A stretch of 64,000 nucleotides of DNA from Rattus norvegicus (lineage: Eukaryota; Chordata; Mammalia; Rodentia; Muridae). Positions 1 through 13,300 of the stretch are shown here, piece by piece. A model generated the notes under the pieces. The model was given only the letters and a program-made list of their open reading frames with translations. It did no database searches and was not told where the DNA came from. Within the stretch, counting starts at the first letter, position 1; each line of letters begins with the position of its first letter. The position numbers and the translations under genes were made by a program. Location of the stretch: the NCBI RefSeq assembly GCF_036323735.1, contig NC_086027.1:91958662-92022661 (forward strand). The letters are read 5' to 3'.

Positions 1-562
1 AACTTTGATTGCACTGTTACATGTGTGCTAGTATCTATTGATACTGGTTTGAGAGTGGAAATCTTTCACAAAAGGGCATGGAAGCTTTCAACTATATTCT
101 AAGTATTTCCTTAGGTGGACAACCCCTATACCCACTAAGCAAAGTACAAGGAAAGTGTTAACATAATTTATAGAATCCCTGTAACCCGATGACTTTGTTT
201 CTATTGACTCATATTGCTGGAGACATTATAGCTCATTCTCTATTGGGACATACATGTGGGTATAGCTTTCCTGGAGTCTGTGCTTGTTATAAACTTTCCT
301 GTTTGGGCCACACTGAAGTATCTCTTTTTGACACCATTCTCATACAAGCCCTTTTGGACACGCCCATGATGATATTGATTAGTATAGACCTATATTTCAC
401 ATTCTTTCAGATTCACTCCTTGTACATGGTACTGGAGCAGATTTTTAAATAGTTCTGCTAATGGGATGCTGTGTATTGAGAAAATTTCAGAGCATTTAGC
501 GCAAACCACTGTAACCTAAAGCTGGGATAGAGGAAGGAAATTCTTTGAGGGGTATGCCTGAC
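1..562 (-). other. Sphkap: Sphkap 3' UTR (partial)
   Basis: Sequence downstream of the Sphkap stop in gene sense. I see no AATAAA or ATTAAA (TTTATT/TTTAAT on the plus strand) in it, so the poly-A site probably lies before base 1 of the window. No repeat is recognised. The short plus-strand open frame at 189-452 has no features of a gene. Confidence 0.6.
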
Positions 563-706
563 TTATCCTAGTTCCAGGAGCCAGTCAAAGAGACTCGGAG
601 TTCCCTCTTTCTGCTCTGCATGCATTTTGCAGTACTGGACAACGGCATGAAATATATCTCCCACCTTCCAGGACTTCTGATGAACAAGCTTCACAACATC
701 TAGAAA
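563..706 (-). CDS. Sphkap: Sphkap terminal coding exon
   Basis: This 144-nt coding part encodes FLDVVKLVHQKSWKVGDIF, a middle stretch, and the end SLFDWLLELG followed by TAA at 563-565. The acceptor is TTATTTCAG. It is in phase 0 with the previous exon and completes the AKAP11-like C-terminal block. The hydrophobic DWLLELG end is the family C-terminus. A 6.6 kb intron separates it from the exon at 7310-7494. Confidence 0.95.
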   Translation of the reverse strand, partial: FLDVVKLVHQKSWKVGDIFHAVVQYCKMHAEQKEGTPSLFDWLLELG

Positions 707-3700
707 CTGAAATAAGACACAGAGTTAGGACTCCCATATCATAGTATCCTTACCAGCATCTGTCCAAACAACCCTTCCAAAGACTGTCTGTAGATTGGAG
801 TCTATACTTTAAGCATCTTTATTGTAAGGGGACATTGTCAAAGACAGTGTGTTTTTCTTTTTAGACCTTTCAGATAATAAAATCCTTCCATTTTGCAGTT
901 ATGTCCTCTAGACAATTGTCCTTAGAGGACAATTCCTCTAAGAGGCAATCTTTTAGGTAGCTAGTGTTTTTTTCAGGTTCACATTTAAAATCTGGGTTCA
1001 ACTTTTTGTACCATGACTGCCAAACCATTTCTTATTGGATGTGCATATTAGGGAAATAAATTGAGTACTAAATTTCTGGGTAGGTAGAGTCACCTAATGC
1101 TTTCACAGACAATACTGATAGACACTTCTCCCTCCCCATGCTAAAGTTAAGCATCCAGATGTTTCTCTATAGAAATAGTTAAGGGAAAGCAAGGGCTTGT
1201 CTTAGATATGTCAGATAGTGTAGGTACCAGTTTTTGTTGGGCATACTGGAAAATTCTAGACTACAAGTGAATGATGGGCTTAGAAGATTGGGAAATCCAT
1301 ATATGATATTCTATTTCTGAAACCACATTGAAGTCCAGTGTGACAACCTGTCAAGTCCCTTACACAGATGCTTTTGTGGATTAGGAAGTGATACTTAATA
1401 AGATCTGGAAACAATAGTTAGTACTTTGGTATGTAGCAATGCTCCTTTAAATTCTGTTTTGGTGTCCAGATTGCAGAGAAGAATTTTCTATTTGGAACAT
1501 CAGTTGAGGCGATAGCCTAGGAATATGGTAGCATCTTATGAAAAAGAAAGTGTTGTTTATTAAAACCACTAAGGACATAGTTTGGGTTTGTTTTTAAGAC
1601 TGGTTTCCTGTATCCATTCCCTTTCATGTTGGTAGAGTCTAAATAAAGCAATTGTCTAGACTGAAAAATGAAACACTGTAAATATCTGGAAACATAAATA
1701 TTAAAGAGTTTGAGGTTCTGTAAAGGAAGGCAGATGTCCATTCTATTATGGCGAGCAATCTCCCCAGAGTAGGGCACCATCTCAGCCCTGGTTTTCTGTC
1801 CTTTGCCTTCAATAAAGAGTCAGTGAATATTTGCTGAATGAAATAAAGGAGAGGAGGCCAAACAGAGTCAAATATATTGTAATTTCTCAAGAAATATAGG
1901 TAAACATCTAATATCATTGAAAAATAAGTTCACTACTAAAAGTATTCTTCAGTGTTAGGTAGCATGTTTGCACACATATAATTAAAAACAAACATGCGCA
2001 CATGTATGATGGTTGTTTAATAATTCTCTACTGAAATGAAATGTCATAAAGATGGTTCTAGGCCGCAGGTCTTGGAGTAGGAAATGGCAGCAGCAAGTTT
2101 CTAAATAGAAGATGGCTCCAGGTAATGTCTCCCATTACAGGGTGACTGACAGCAGGCATATACACTTATAAGGAAAGATATCTATGACCTCACCTTCTAT
2201 TCATGACAGCAGCAATGGAAGCCCAGCTTGTATACCTCTACGTGTCTTTGTTGTACTTTTGGAGAAATCACTGGTTGTCTGGGATGACTCTCCATCTTGT
2301 CTAGTTTCATCTCATCCTGATTCTGACACTTCAGGGCAGATGTGAACCCTTCATGGAAAGGCTTTGCTTATAATGCAAATGTCCCAAAGAATGAATGGTC
2401 CCAGGCAGCTGGTTTATGGAGACAGCTAAGAATGGTTTGTGAAATGTTACTTATATTTAAACTCAGATCAGGTTTGGGATGGAACAAGGGTAGAAACAGG
2501 AGGCTTTAGCGTATTAATGACAATGTGAATAGAGGGGCTGGAGGAGGCTATGACATCTGATTAATTCAGTTAATCAACCATTCTTTTCTTTTTTAATTTA
2601 TTTATTTTATGTATGTGAGTTAACTGTAGCTGTCTTCAGACACACCAGAAGAGGGCATCAGCTCTCATCACAGATGGTTGTGAGCCACCATGTGGGTGCT
2701 GGGATTTGAACTCAGGACCTCTGGAAGAGTAGTCAGTGCTCTTAACCACTGAGCCATTTCTCCAGCCCTTAATCAACCATTCTTAGCTCTTACTGGAAAT
2801 CTGAAGAATAGACAGATATCTATAGCCTGGATATTAAGCCTCTTTGAAATCATTGAGGGATGCTCATACGTCAAGACTTCTCACACAAGATTTCCCTGAC
2901 AAGTCACAGATGACCTTTTGCCAAAATCTTCTATTAATGGTAGGTACATCTTTTTTCTTCACACATCTTGTGAAAGTCAAGTCAATGGAAAGTGTACCTA
3001 CACTGAATTTGCTGTAGTTTCTTTCCTTAAACCCTAGCTTACTCTGCCATCACCTTACCACTTCTGTCTCTGAGGCACTGCTTGGGGGAAAACTTGGAAG
3101 GTTCTTCCCAGAACCTATTTTCAGCTTCCTTCGATCTACAGGGGCCTTTGGAAAGGACATTTCAGAGTGGTAAGGACCAAAAATGCCAACGAATGACCCA
3201 AAGTGCTTAAAGTGCCCTGGGGTTAGACCACTCGACTAGTAGTTTATGGGATGGCCATTGGCTAGCATATGTCTGCTGATTCCTAAGGTCAGTCTTTTAT
3301 CCCATTAGACTACCTTGCTGTTATTGTTTCGCTTTTCTTTCTGAGACAGGCTCATCTTACAGAGCTCTGACCATCCTAGAATTTGCTATGAAGACCAGGA
3401 TGATTTCAAAATAATGGCCACCCTATTGCTGGAAGGTGGAAACCTTCCAGGTACTGGGATCATAGAAATGTGGCAGCATGCCTCACTAAGGCAGCTTTAA
3501 CAAAGGATCCGACCCCACTAAATGCAGCAGCTGTACTGGTTTAATTACTTGGATCCTGAAACCTTGAGGCAGGTGTGAAGTTGATGCATGTGATGGCCTT
3601 GTGTTTCCTTCATAAAAATTATTGAAATTGAAATAAAGTTGTGCGTAGACAGAAAGGGAATTTCTACCTCAGTGTTACAGCCTCTCGTCCATGTGGCACT

Positions 3701-4332
3701 CAGGATTCTGTGGCGTGCACAGCATTCTAGGTAAGTGCTCTCCCATGAACCCCTTTTTCAGTTTTGTATTCTGAGCCAAGGGCTTACTAAATTGCTCAAG
3801 GTCACCATAAACTCTACTACCCAGGCTGAAGTTGAATTTTCAGTTCTCTTGCCTCACTCAACCTCCCTAGAAGCTGAGATTTCTAAGATTTACCAGGTCA
3901 CTGGGACCAGTTGGTTTTGTTGTTGTTGTCATGCTGTTTTTAGGGCTACAGTCTACTAGCAATTGACCCTAGAGCTTTCATTAAGCCTGCTTGATTTATG
4001 GTCATAATCAGCTTTAGTATGTTGGGGATTTGGGTTTTTAGGTTGCTCTCCTAACGAAGGAACAAGGACAGAAAACAATTTCTGTATCGACATTTCACAG
4101 TCAACAGTAATTGAATTCTTTTTCTGTAGACAACAATAGATTTTAGACTTTTTTTTAAAGCAAAAGTTGTGTTTTAGGAAACTTATGAGAATCTGTATTC
4201 TGTGACACTGTATCACAAGCCCATTTATCTCATGAAGAAAGCCTCATTAGCTGTTGGACCTTTGGATTCCCAGATGCACTTTGTGGATTTGCTTGTTTAC
4301 AATTTATAGTACAATTAGGGAATTGCAGCAAG

Positions 4333-4381
<49 letters not shown>

Positions 4382-7300
4382 TGTCTGATTCATTCAGTGC
4401 ATACTTCAGAAAGCTGTTACCATCTTTTGTTCCAAGGCAGAAATTAAACTTCACTAATCAGAGTGAGGGGGTCCCTACTTTTTCCCTGAAGTTATGGCTT
4501 ATTAAACCCTGATTCTGAACTTGGGCTGGATTCTAGAGTTCTTGATCTTCACAAGGACCTAGTGCTTGGGTCTTAATTCCAGTGGAGAGTCTGAACTAAA
4601 GGTAAAGGTCTAGGTTTGGAAGGCTTTCTGGGGTGATTATAGTACTCCCCAATTTGAGATTTCTGATGAAAGGATTAATGTAATGGGAGTTTTTGAGTGG
4701 ATGGAAGGAACTTACAGATCTGAGTTGTGAATGTGTCTTCCAGGTGATTCTGTTTTCATGGTTGTGGTTTAGACACCAACATTCTAGGTGCATCTTAATT
4801 TCTTTTTTCAGAATCAAGCCCGTCCTATCTCAACGTAGCTATTTATAAATGGTACCCTCTTGGTGTGTTCTAGAGACAATTAGTGCTTTGTTTCTGAACC
4901 AATATGCAAGTTCTGAGATGGTGGGAACTTTCGTCCACCTCACCCCTTTTTTTTTCCTGGGACTTGGAGCTTAGAACAGTACTGGCATGAGAGGGTCCTC
5001 TAGGAATGTTTGATGGGTGTTTTGAATGATATTGCAGGGCATGTAGTCTTCTAATGCATAAATAAAATACAGATGTAGGGGACGCTGGGGAGTGAAGGCA
5101 CAGTGGGTCATTAGACAACTGACAGTGTACTAGGCGTGTGGGTTCCTCTTGCTTTGCCTTTTCTGTGCCTCATTTTTGCTGACTTTAAGTGCCAAGGTTT
5201 CATGAAGCCCTGTGAAAGATGCTGGTGTTCATGCTCCCCCCACCCTTTTCATTAAGTGGGAAGGTCAGTAAACTGAGACCACCATAAATAGATTTACATT
5301 AACTAAATTAACTGCTCAGAAAATGAAATCAGCACTCCTAGAAAGAAAGATTTAGGGTTTTGTGGCTGAGATGTAGTTCTGTTATTAGAATGCTCACTCA
5401 ACAGGCATGAAGCCTGGGGTTCAGTTCCCAGAAAGACCCAAGCTGGCACATGACTCTAATACCAGCACAAGGGAGACTGAGGCAGGAAGGTCAGACATTC
5501 AAGGTTGGTGCTGGAGGGATGGATCAGCAGTTAAGTGCACATACTGCTCTTGTAGAAGACCCAAGAGCTGTTCCTAGCATCCATATTGGGCAACCCACAC
5601 TAGCCTGTGTTTGTAAACAAACACAAAATAAACTGATGTGGGGTATTCGTATGTGGGTGTGCTTGATGCTGAATGACAGTGGGGGATAGGAGTTTCTGAA
5701 CTTAGGGTTTCTTTTCTCTGAGAAGATGAGGAGCTAATGAAATGTTGCTGATTCCTCACGCTATCTCTACTGCTCCGTCTATAGTCATAAAACTCAGTCA
5801 TAGACAACCAAAGGTGATACCCATTTATATCAAGGCCCTTGTATGCAGAGAGCCTTCATTAACTCAGAACGAAACCTGGATATCTTAGTCTTTAAGACTG
5901 CCTCATTTATATTTAAGTCCCGTGGGCCGATTGTCAGGAATATATGCAAGATCATCCCATGTTTTGTCCGGATAGCAGGAGTGAATCCCCTGTCTTCTTG
6001 AAACATTGTTATTTACAAAGACAAACATTCACTTTAAGGCTGAGAAGCTGGTAGATGTAATCAAATACCTAGTTAAGATGTGGTTTACAGATTAAAACAT
6101 CAATAAAAGGCTCCCTACTCTTGCAAAAATGGAGAGTTTATTAGACTTAAATGAATGGAAGTGATTTCTTTAAAGTTATAGATTAAATTAAAATGTTTCA
6201 TTAACATACCACCTGAAAATGCCCTGGGGGATGCTTTTATCAGCGAGGCACACAGATACAAAACCAACCCTTTATGTGAACCTCAGAACACTGTCTTCCT
6301 GACAACATTCTTGCTTCCATCCAGTGGGACAAGGGTAGTCCCATGCATGAGACAGTCCATGCATGAGACAGGCTAGGCATGGAGAAATTGAAGGGAGTGT
6401 TTATCAAGCAGGGAGCCCTGCATCACTTTGACAACAAAGGAAGGACAGTTAGGACACCTGGGTTGGGTGTATTTGAACATAAAAGAAGAACAAAGTGCTG
6501 GTTGAAGAGAGGCAGAAGTGGGAGAAGGGGTGGGGATGATCTCTCCAGCAGCCTATCTGACTGGCTGGGGTTACAGAGTGGGAGAGAAGGGGTGGGGAAC
6601 GATCTCTCCAGCAGACAATCTGGTTGGCTAGGGGGTTACATAAACTTCGAAACTGTTCTAATTTTCCAATATGTGGGCAAGAAGACAAGGGCTTTATGTC
6701 AGGATGCTGGATTTTTGCACTGAACATAAGAGTGCAACTGCACATTGACGCCCCCCCAAAACAAAAACAAAAACAAAAGAAAACAAAACTAAAGATTGCA
6801 ACCCTCATGCTATTTAACTAAGAGAGACACTTCTGGAGCTGAGGACCAAACCCAGGGCCTCGCACCTGCTAGGTCAGGGCTCTACCACTGAGCTAAATCC
6901 CCAACTCTGACACTTTTTAAAATAAAGAATTATTCAAGAGTGTTTTGCAGCAAAAACAGTGCTTAGGAATAATACAAAAGTACTTTTAGGAACACTGAAA
7001 AAGCTACGACTGTCCCCTCAGCTCCTTTTGTTTTTATCAGCAAGTTTGTAAGAAGCTGGAGGTTAATGAAGCACTGTTGTGAATATACAATCCTATCTTG
7101 GGTTTTGAAAGTATTCCCAAGATTTTCGTTTTTGTTTTCTGCTTTTGTTTGTTTTTGTTTTTGTTTTGCTTTTGGTTGAGAGAAATCGAGATGAAACCCT
7201 TCAAGCTCATGTGGATTGCATAGGCATTCACTGGATTTCCAACTGAGATAAAAAAAAAAAAAAAGCACAGAACTGTCTTGTTCTCTGACCCAGACACTGG

Positions 7301-10300
7301 ACACGGTACCTTTTCAATTCTGCTTTCCTGAGATTTCTTAAAGTAGATTGTTGGGATGCCCAGCTCGGAGGCAGCTATCCACTGCAGAGTGGCTCGCAGC
7401 TCAGCATCAGGACACTCTGGCTCCAGGTCAAAGTTGATCACCAGTAGACTCCTCTGGGGGCTGGCTGCTCTCCCTGGCAGTCCAGAGGCACGTTCTGAAC
7501 AGACACAACCACAACCTTACTCTGCTTTTCAAAGGGCCACCCCGGGGGCAATTGTATGTCAAAAGGATGGGAACATGGCTTACCCTTTACGCTTTCTGAT
7601 TGTTCTTTAAGAATCTCCTTTTCTTCTACTAATTCACTTGGGGAGAAAACAACAGTATATGGTTGGTAAGGCTTCAGAAGAGTAAGTTGTAATGCATGAT
7701 GAGGTAATGGGTGTTGCCGAGCTACAAACATCTGGAACTCATTCTTATGGTTTCACAGAACGGATTAGATCCAGGTGAGTACTGCCCAGGACATTTGGGT
7801 CTGCAATTCGTGTTCCCCACCACCAAGGAGAGTTCCCATGTGTCTTGAATGGCATTAGTTAGGAAAGTCAGTGGGGAAGAGTACATCTTTCCTTTCTTTT
7901 TCAATTCACTTCACATGAACCTCCACGGGGCTGAAGAATTAAAGAGAGGTTTGAAGTAACTAGTTATAATTTGCAGAGTTATCCTCCCCAGGCTTTTACC
8001 TGTCTCTTAATGGACTATCTTTTCTCATTTTATCACAATGTGTTTCTCTGTGCAGTGACAACAAGGCACATTGGAGTTTTAAAGTAGGAAGATACATTTA
8101 CATGCCGATTGTTCTGTGAGCTGGAATAGAGACAATCAACAAACTGTAAAGCTTAAACATTATAACAGTGCGTCTCAGTAATAGAATCTTTATTCTTTTC
8201 CATTATTTTTATTTGGTAGAGCAGCCTGGAGATTGCTCATAACCCAACTTAACTGTTCCTTAGCCGTGGCTATGTTTACTATTGGAGGTTTTCAGTTGTT
8301 TCTTTTTTTTCTGTTTTATTTTTTGTTTGTTTGTTTTTTGCATGATGTGTACTTATTATAGAGCTCTGTCATGGGAAGACCCAGTACAAACTTCTGAAAA
8401 CAGGCCATGTAGCTCAGTAGCTAGAAAGAAGTGACCATCATGGGAAGCCTGCACATGTCCTGTACTTTTCTAGTCTCTAGAAATTTATAATGGGGCTATC
8501 CAAGGTGTGTCTTTTAGTGATAGAAGATCATCTTATCTTCTCGGTTGCTGCTAAGATCTGGCTAATGCATTCTATTGTACGGGGGAATTCTATTTCATTA
8601 GTGTGGTAAGTCTCATTCGAGAGAAAGACTATAACCATTTTCCCACTCATGTCTAATTATTTGCAGGAATGCCAATCTTCTAAGGGTTCGAGTCTCTTCT
8701 TGATCTCTCTGCAAGTAGCACAAACAACCTAGGGATGGTGGGCGCAGCTTCTGGCATTACATAATGAAGGATGCTGAGCGGGGATGCAGGTGCTCTTGGC
8801 TTTGCCTCAGTACAAGTTTTTCTTGAGCTCCCAACTTTATATTACAGAGAAAGATGGAGAAAGTGCTAAGTTAATGTTTTCCAAAGGAGAAAAATTAATC
8901 TATCATAAAATATTTTTTGTTGAGTTGGCTTTTGGCCCCCTCTGAACAGATCATGTATGAATTCATGCTTACTTGAACATGTTACTTCATACTTATCCAG
9001 TGGTGAAATAAAAATCAATGGATCTGTAGTTAGCCAGAGGGAAATACATTAGGAATCATCATCAGATTCAATATGGCTTTATTTGTTCAGAATACCCAAA
9101 TTATATTCTTAGTTATCAAATTAGAATATGATCCAGTTGATTGTCTAGGATAATCGTGAATTCTAGAAGTAGTCATGACTTCAGGTTGTCCCCTTACCCT
9201 CATTTGTGTTGTTTTATGTAGCATATCTCTAAGTGCTTGTTTTTTCTTTCGGTCTCTGAGAAGACCTCATATCAAGAGAGTGCAGTTACTGCCTGGGGGT
9301 GAAGGACATCATGACAACCCTTGACATTAGATATATTCCACATTGGTAACCCCAATGTCTACAAGCCAAGGAAAAGCCACTCATATCCAATTTTACTGAA
9401 ATGACTATAACAAAAGTTAGTTTTTGAATAGTCTTCTGAGGGAGGCATGGTACAATTTAGATTGATTTTTTTTTTTTTTTTTGCTGGTTGTTTCTGTAAA
9501 TCAAAAATAGGTAAGCGGACATATACTTCTAATTATATGGGTAAGTTTTATCTGCAATGACTACTGTGTAAGCGACAGGTTTGAAACCAAGAAAGCAGGC
9601 AGTAATGGGTTGGAGTTTTAGTCCTCCACTCCAGTGACATGGAACCACAGTGGCACAGACATAATGAGTTGGTGGCTAGGCACAACCTTCATGATCACGA
9701 TGGATTGCCAGATGGAATTGGAGCGGTGCTGTCAGTCACTGAGTCATGTGGCTACTTACTTAATCATGGGAGAAGACGGTATGCTTTCCTGATAAATGTC
9801 CAGGTCCATAATGCCAAGACTGCTAGTGCCACTAGTGTTGCCATTGCTGACAAAGCAAAAGTTTACATATTAATAATGCCTGTCTCCATGCTTGGCCGCA
9901 CTGCCGGCTCTCACGTTCCACTGTCGGGAGAGCGCCTTTGTTGCTCCCTGGGACATGATTGGTTTGTGCCTGACCTTCTGCACTGATACTGATGCTTGAC
10001 CAAACTAAAGGAAGACACAAGGTAGAAGACCACTGACTGTGCTTATGACAGTAATACTGATGCTGATTTATAATGTGTGAAGTGGTGTCATACGCAGTGG
10101 GTCATACATAATTGATAATAATCAATGTTTCTCTTTAGGTCTTTATTCTGGCTAGAGAGAGAGGGTATGTATCATGAAGACTCCTTGTCATTGGATGTAC
10201 TTACAGAGTTGAATATACTTGTATCTTGAAGGAAACCAGAGACCCATGGTCTCCCTTTGTTATAGGGAACATTTTTCTTAGACATATTCTGTAAGTTTAT

Positions 10301-13300
10301 ACAGAATATAAATATATTCCATAAGAATATACATTTGGCTTCTTGTTTTCCTTGAGCACTATAGAGTTTCCATATACAAATATGGGTAAGGTTTTGTTTT
10401 TTCAACCTTAGAGAAGGAACAACATGTGGCTCCATGTGTCTCATAGAGAAAGAATATTGTATAATATCATTATTGCAAGGTGTATAATCAACATATGGTC
10501 TGCTTATGAGCATGGGCTATGCTCTCTAAAACATAGTCCTCCTATGGCTTTTTTTAAGACTCTGTACTTGCAAAATAGAACCTAGCTAATTCTTACCAAA
10601 CTCACTGAGGAGTCTCCTAACACATTCTGTACTTTCCAACAATCTCTTTCCCAAGCAAGGTTTTACAATAGTGACTGCTGGTATACTTTATAATGGGGCT
10701 TTGTTCCCTCAGGTTTGGGTGGGTCACCAAGAAGACTCTTGAATCTTAAAGTTCTTGTCTGGAGTTTTAAGCAAGGCACTGAAGTTGCAACAGTCTGAAA
10801 CCTGACACTCTGAATCCAAAGATTAAAGTTATCTCTGTTTTTCTGTCTCTATTTTATAACATTTAGTGAGAATATTTGAAATTTGAGACCACTTATTTAA
10901 TGTAAAATGTTGCTGTGTCTTAGATTTTTACTGCCAGGAATTGGACTTTCAAAGATCTTTTATCTACACTTGGGTGTTCAGTCTCATATTCTAGCCATCC
11001 TCTCTGACTTTCTGTGGTCTTAATGGCCTGGGGTCAAAAAGATTCTTGATAAAAAAAAATCATGTTGGTGGTTACAGCTAGATGCTCCTCTCTAGCTTTT
11101 CCAGAAACAACACAGAGGGCACAGAAGATAAAGGAAGGAAAAAGTCAGGGCAAGCAGTACAATACAGTGTGGAAACACTTGCTTTGTGGAAACCTAGCCT
11201 GGGTTGCATCTGAAATACACATGAATCTGACAGAAAGTTCAAATTCATGAATTATAACATCAGTTTTTTTTTTTTTTTTGGTTCTTTTTTTCGGAGCTGG
11301 GGACCGAACCCAGGGCCTTGTGCTTCCTAGGTAAGCGCTCTACCACTGAGCTAAATCCCCAGCTATAACATCAGTTTTAATTAAAACAAACTAACAGTTC
11401 TTAGCACTGAGTGTACCTGGTGTGTCTTTTAGGGAAGGGTGCACAGCCTACTATTAAATATGGCCAAGGTAATTCAAGTCCTACCTAGATATTAAGATAG
11501 CTTTTAGCCCAATCATGATATGCAGGGACTACGGTCCCCCCTTGTTTTTTTTTTTTTTTTTTTTTCTTCCTCCCTGTTCTATTAAGGGCACCTGGCACTG
11601 AACCGTAGCATGCATTTTTGCAATCCTTATTGAGGCCACCTTCCTTAGGGAAGAGGAAGTACGTACCTCATGGACCGCTCACTGAGCTGCAGAAAGCTAC
11701 TTGTGTCATCTGGGTTGTCCTCCTCATTGGCCAGCTGGGACCAGCTGCCTGTACTCTCTTCGCTGCTGCTAGGAGGGTTCCGGGACTCATCTAGGGTTAT
11801 GTCTTCTTTCAAGACATCCACTTCTAATTCTTCTCTGGTCTCAAGGCTGTCACTGTAGACATCAAGACATTATTACCAAGAGAGGAAGCACAACATGGAG
11901 CTGTTCCCAGAGCCCTACATTGGGCACCTATGTGTGTCTCCACACACTAGGCAAGATGGTGGTCATGGATGGAGTCTTTCTGCAAGTGGCTGCTCCCTTT
12001 GAAGCCAAATAGTATTTTTCTTCTCATAATTAAATTCCACCAGCTTTCCTGTGCTCTCACTTACTATTTTCTGTGTTTATTTTTACAGTATGTTGAGAAG
12101 AAGCAGTGGGATACTGTGGTGTTTATCATATTTATTTGTGTGTGTGTGGGTGGGGGGTGGTGTGCACCATGGGACTCACTTATGTGGGGGTCAGAGGGAA
12201 ACTTGAGAGAATTGGATCTTTCCTTCCACCTGTGGACATGGGTGATGGAAACTCAGGTTGCTAGCTGGACAGGTGGCACGTGTCCTCAGACAACAGTGTG
12301 GTTGTCCACAGTGTTCTTTCCCATTTAATAACACTGGATTTCCTTCCTACAGTATTGAGATTTCCATATAGAAGAGAGGATGGCGTGATTAAAGGCGATG
12401 ATGTTCAGTTTAAAGAAATATATGCATGGAATAAACATGGGAATAAAGGAGGAGGCTCTGGCCTCCTTTATTCACCCAGTTAAAAAGCAAATTGGGGCCC
12501 AATTCCTTCTTAATTTAGGGCCTTATACTATAGAAAAATTCATTAAGGGTATTTCTTGCTGAGAAGGGAGCTAAATCCTAGTGACTGATGTAGACTCTCC
12601 AGGTTAACAGATAAGCCTGTCAGCACATTTTGTTTTATCTCAATTTCATGCTCTATTTACAGAGAACCTCACATCTGAGCCGTATAAAGGAAATTCAGCA
12701 CCAGTCCTGATTAGGCAGAGTGCTCGGTTTTTATTTGCTTACGCGAGAAGCTTATCTTCCTGCTCTACGTATTCTTTGGTGAATGATGTACAAGTGTGCA
12801 ATGCAGATGTGTGTCCTCTGGCAAGCCTCTGTTCTGACCCCTCAGTTCCCACAAGCGCTCTGGGAGGACAAGGGCCTTATCGAAGTCAATTGTCCAGTTG
12901 CCATGGTGGAAAGAAGCCCAGTGCTCTCTTGATTTTAGCTCACACGCCCACGGACCATCTGTATCACAGTTGTAAGATTTCCTTAGGTCAGGTTTTCTTC
13001 GACCACAATCTGACTGTGCTTATCTGAAGCCATCGCCATAAATGGAAAGCAGATATCACTCAGCATAGGTAGAAGGCAGCATTTAAGCACATGGCTGTGA
13101 GAGCCCTCAGTACGGGCTGTGCAGTGTTCAGTAACATAGATATATTGTTTATTATCATAGGAAACCCTTTGAAAGGAGAAATGAGAGCAAGCATTTTTAC
13201 ATCTCACAAATTTTCTTTGATTATGCATTCATATGCACGTATTCATTAGTCTTTGAGGTAAAAAGAGCATTTGATTTTTTAATTTTATTTTTATTTGATT

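Larger units (their letters stand above)
707..7309 (-). other. Sphkap: Sphkap last intron
   Basis: A 6.6 kb intron with a B2 SINE, two B1-type fragments, a TG microsatellite, B4/B3 fragments, a 60-bp imperfect tandem duplication and an ID element, listed separately. The other stretches (707-2569, 2785-3327, 3914-4335, 4386-5355, 5610-6340) show no gene or repeat that I can name. Confidence 0.85.

Noticed and set aside
9639..9986. 115-residue plus-strand open frame
   Set aside because: It overlaps the real 87-nt Sphkap exon on the other strand and has no protein-like features.
11268..11362. tRNA gene
   Set aside because: It has tRNA-like A and B boxes but is an ID SINE with an A-rich tail and target-site duplication, not a tRNA.
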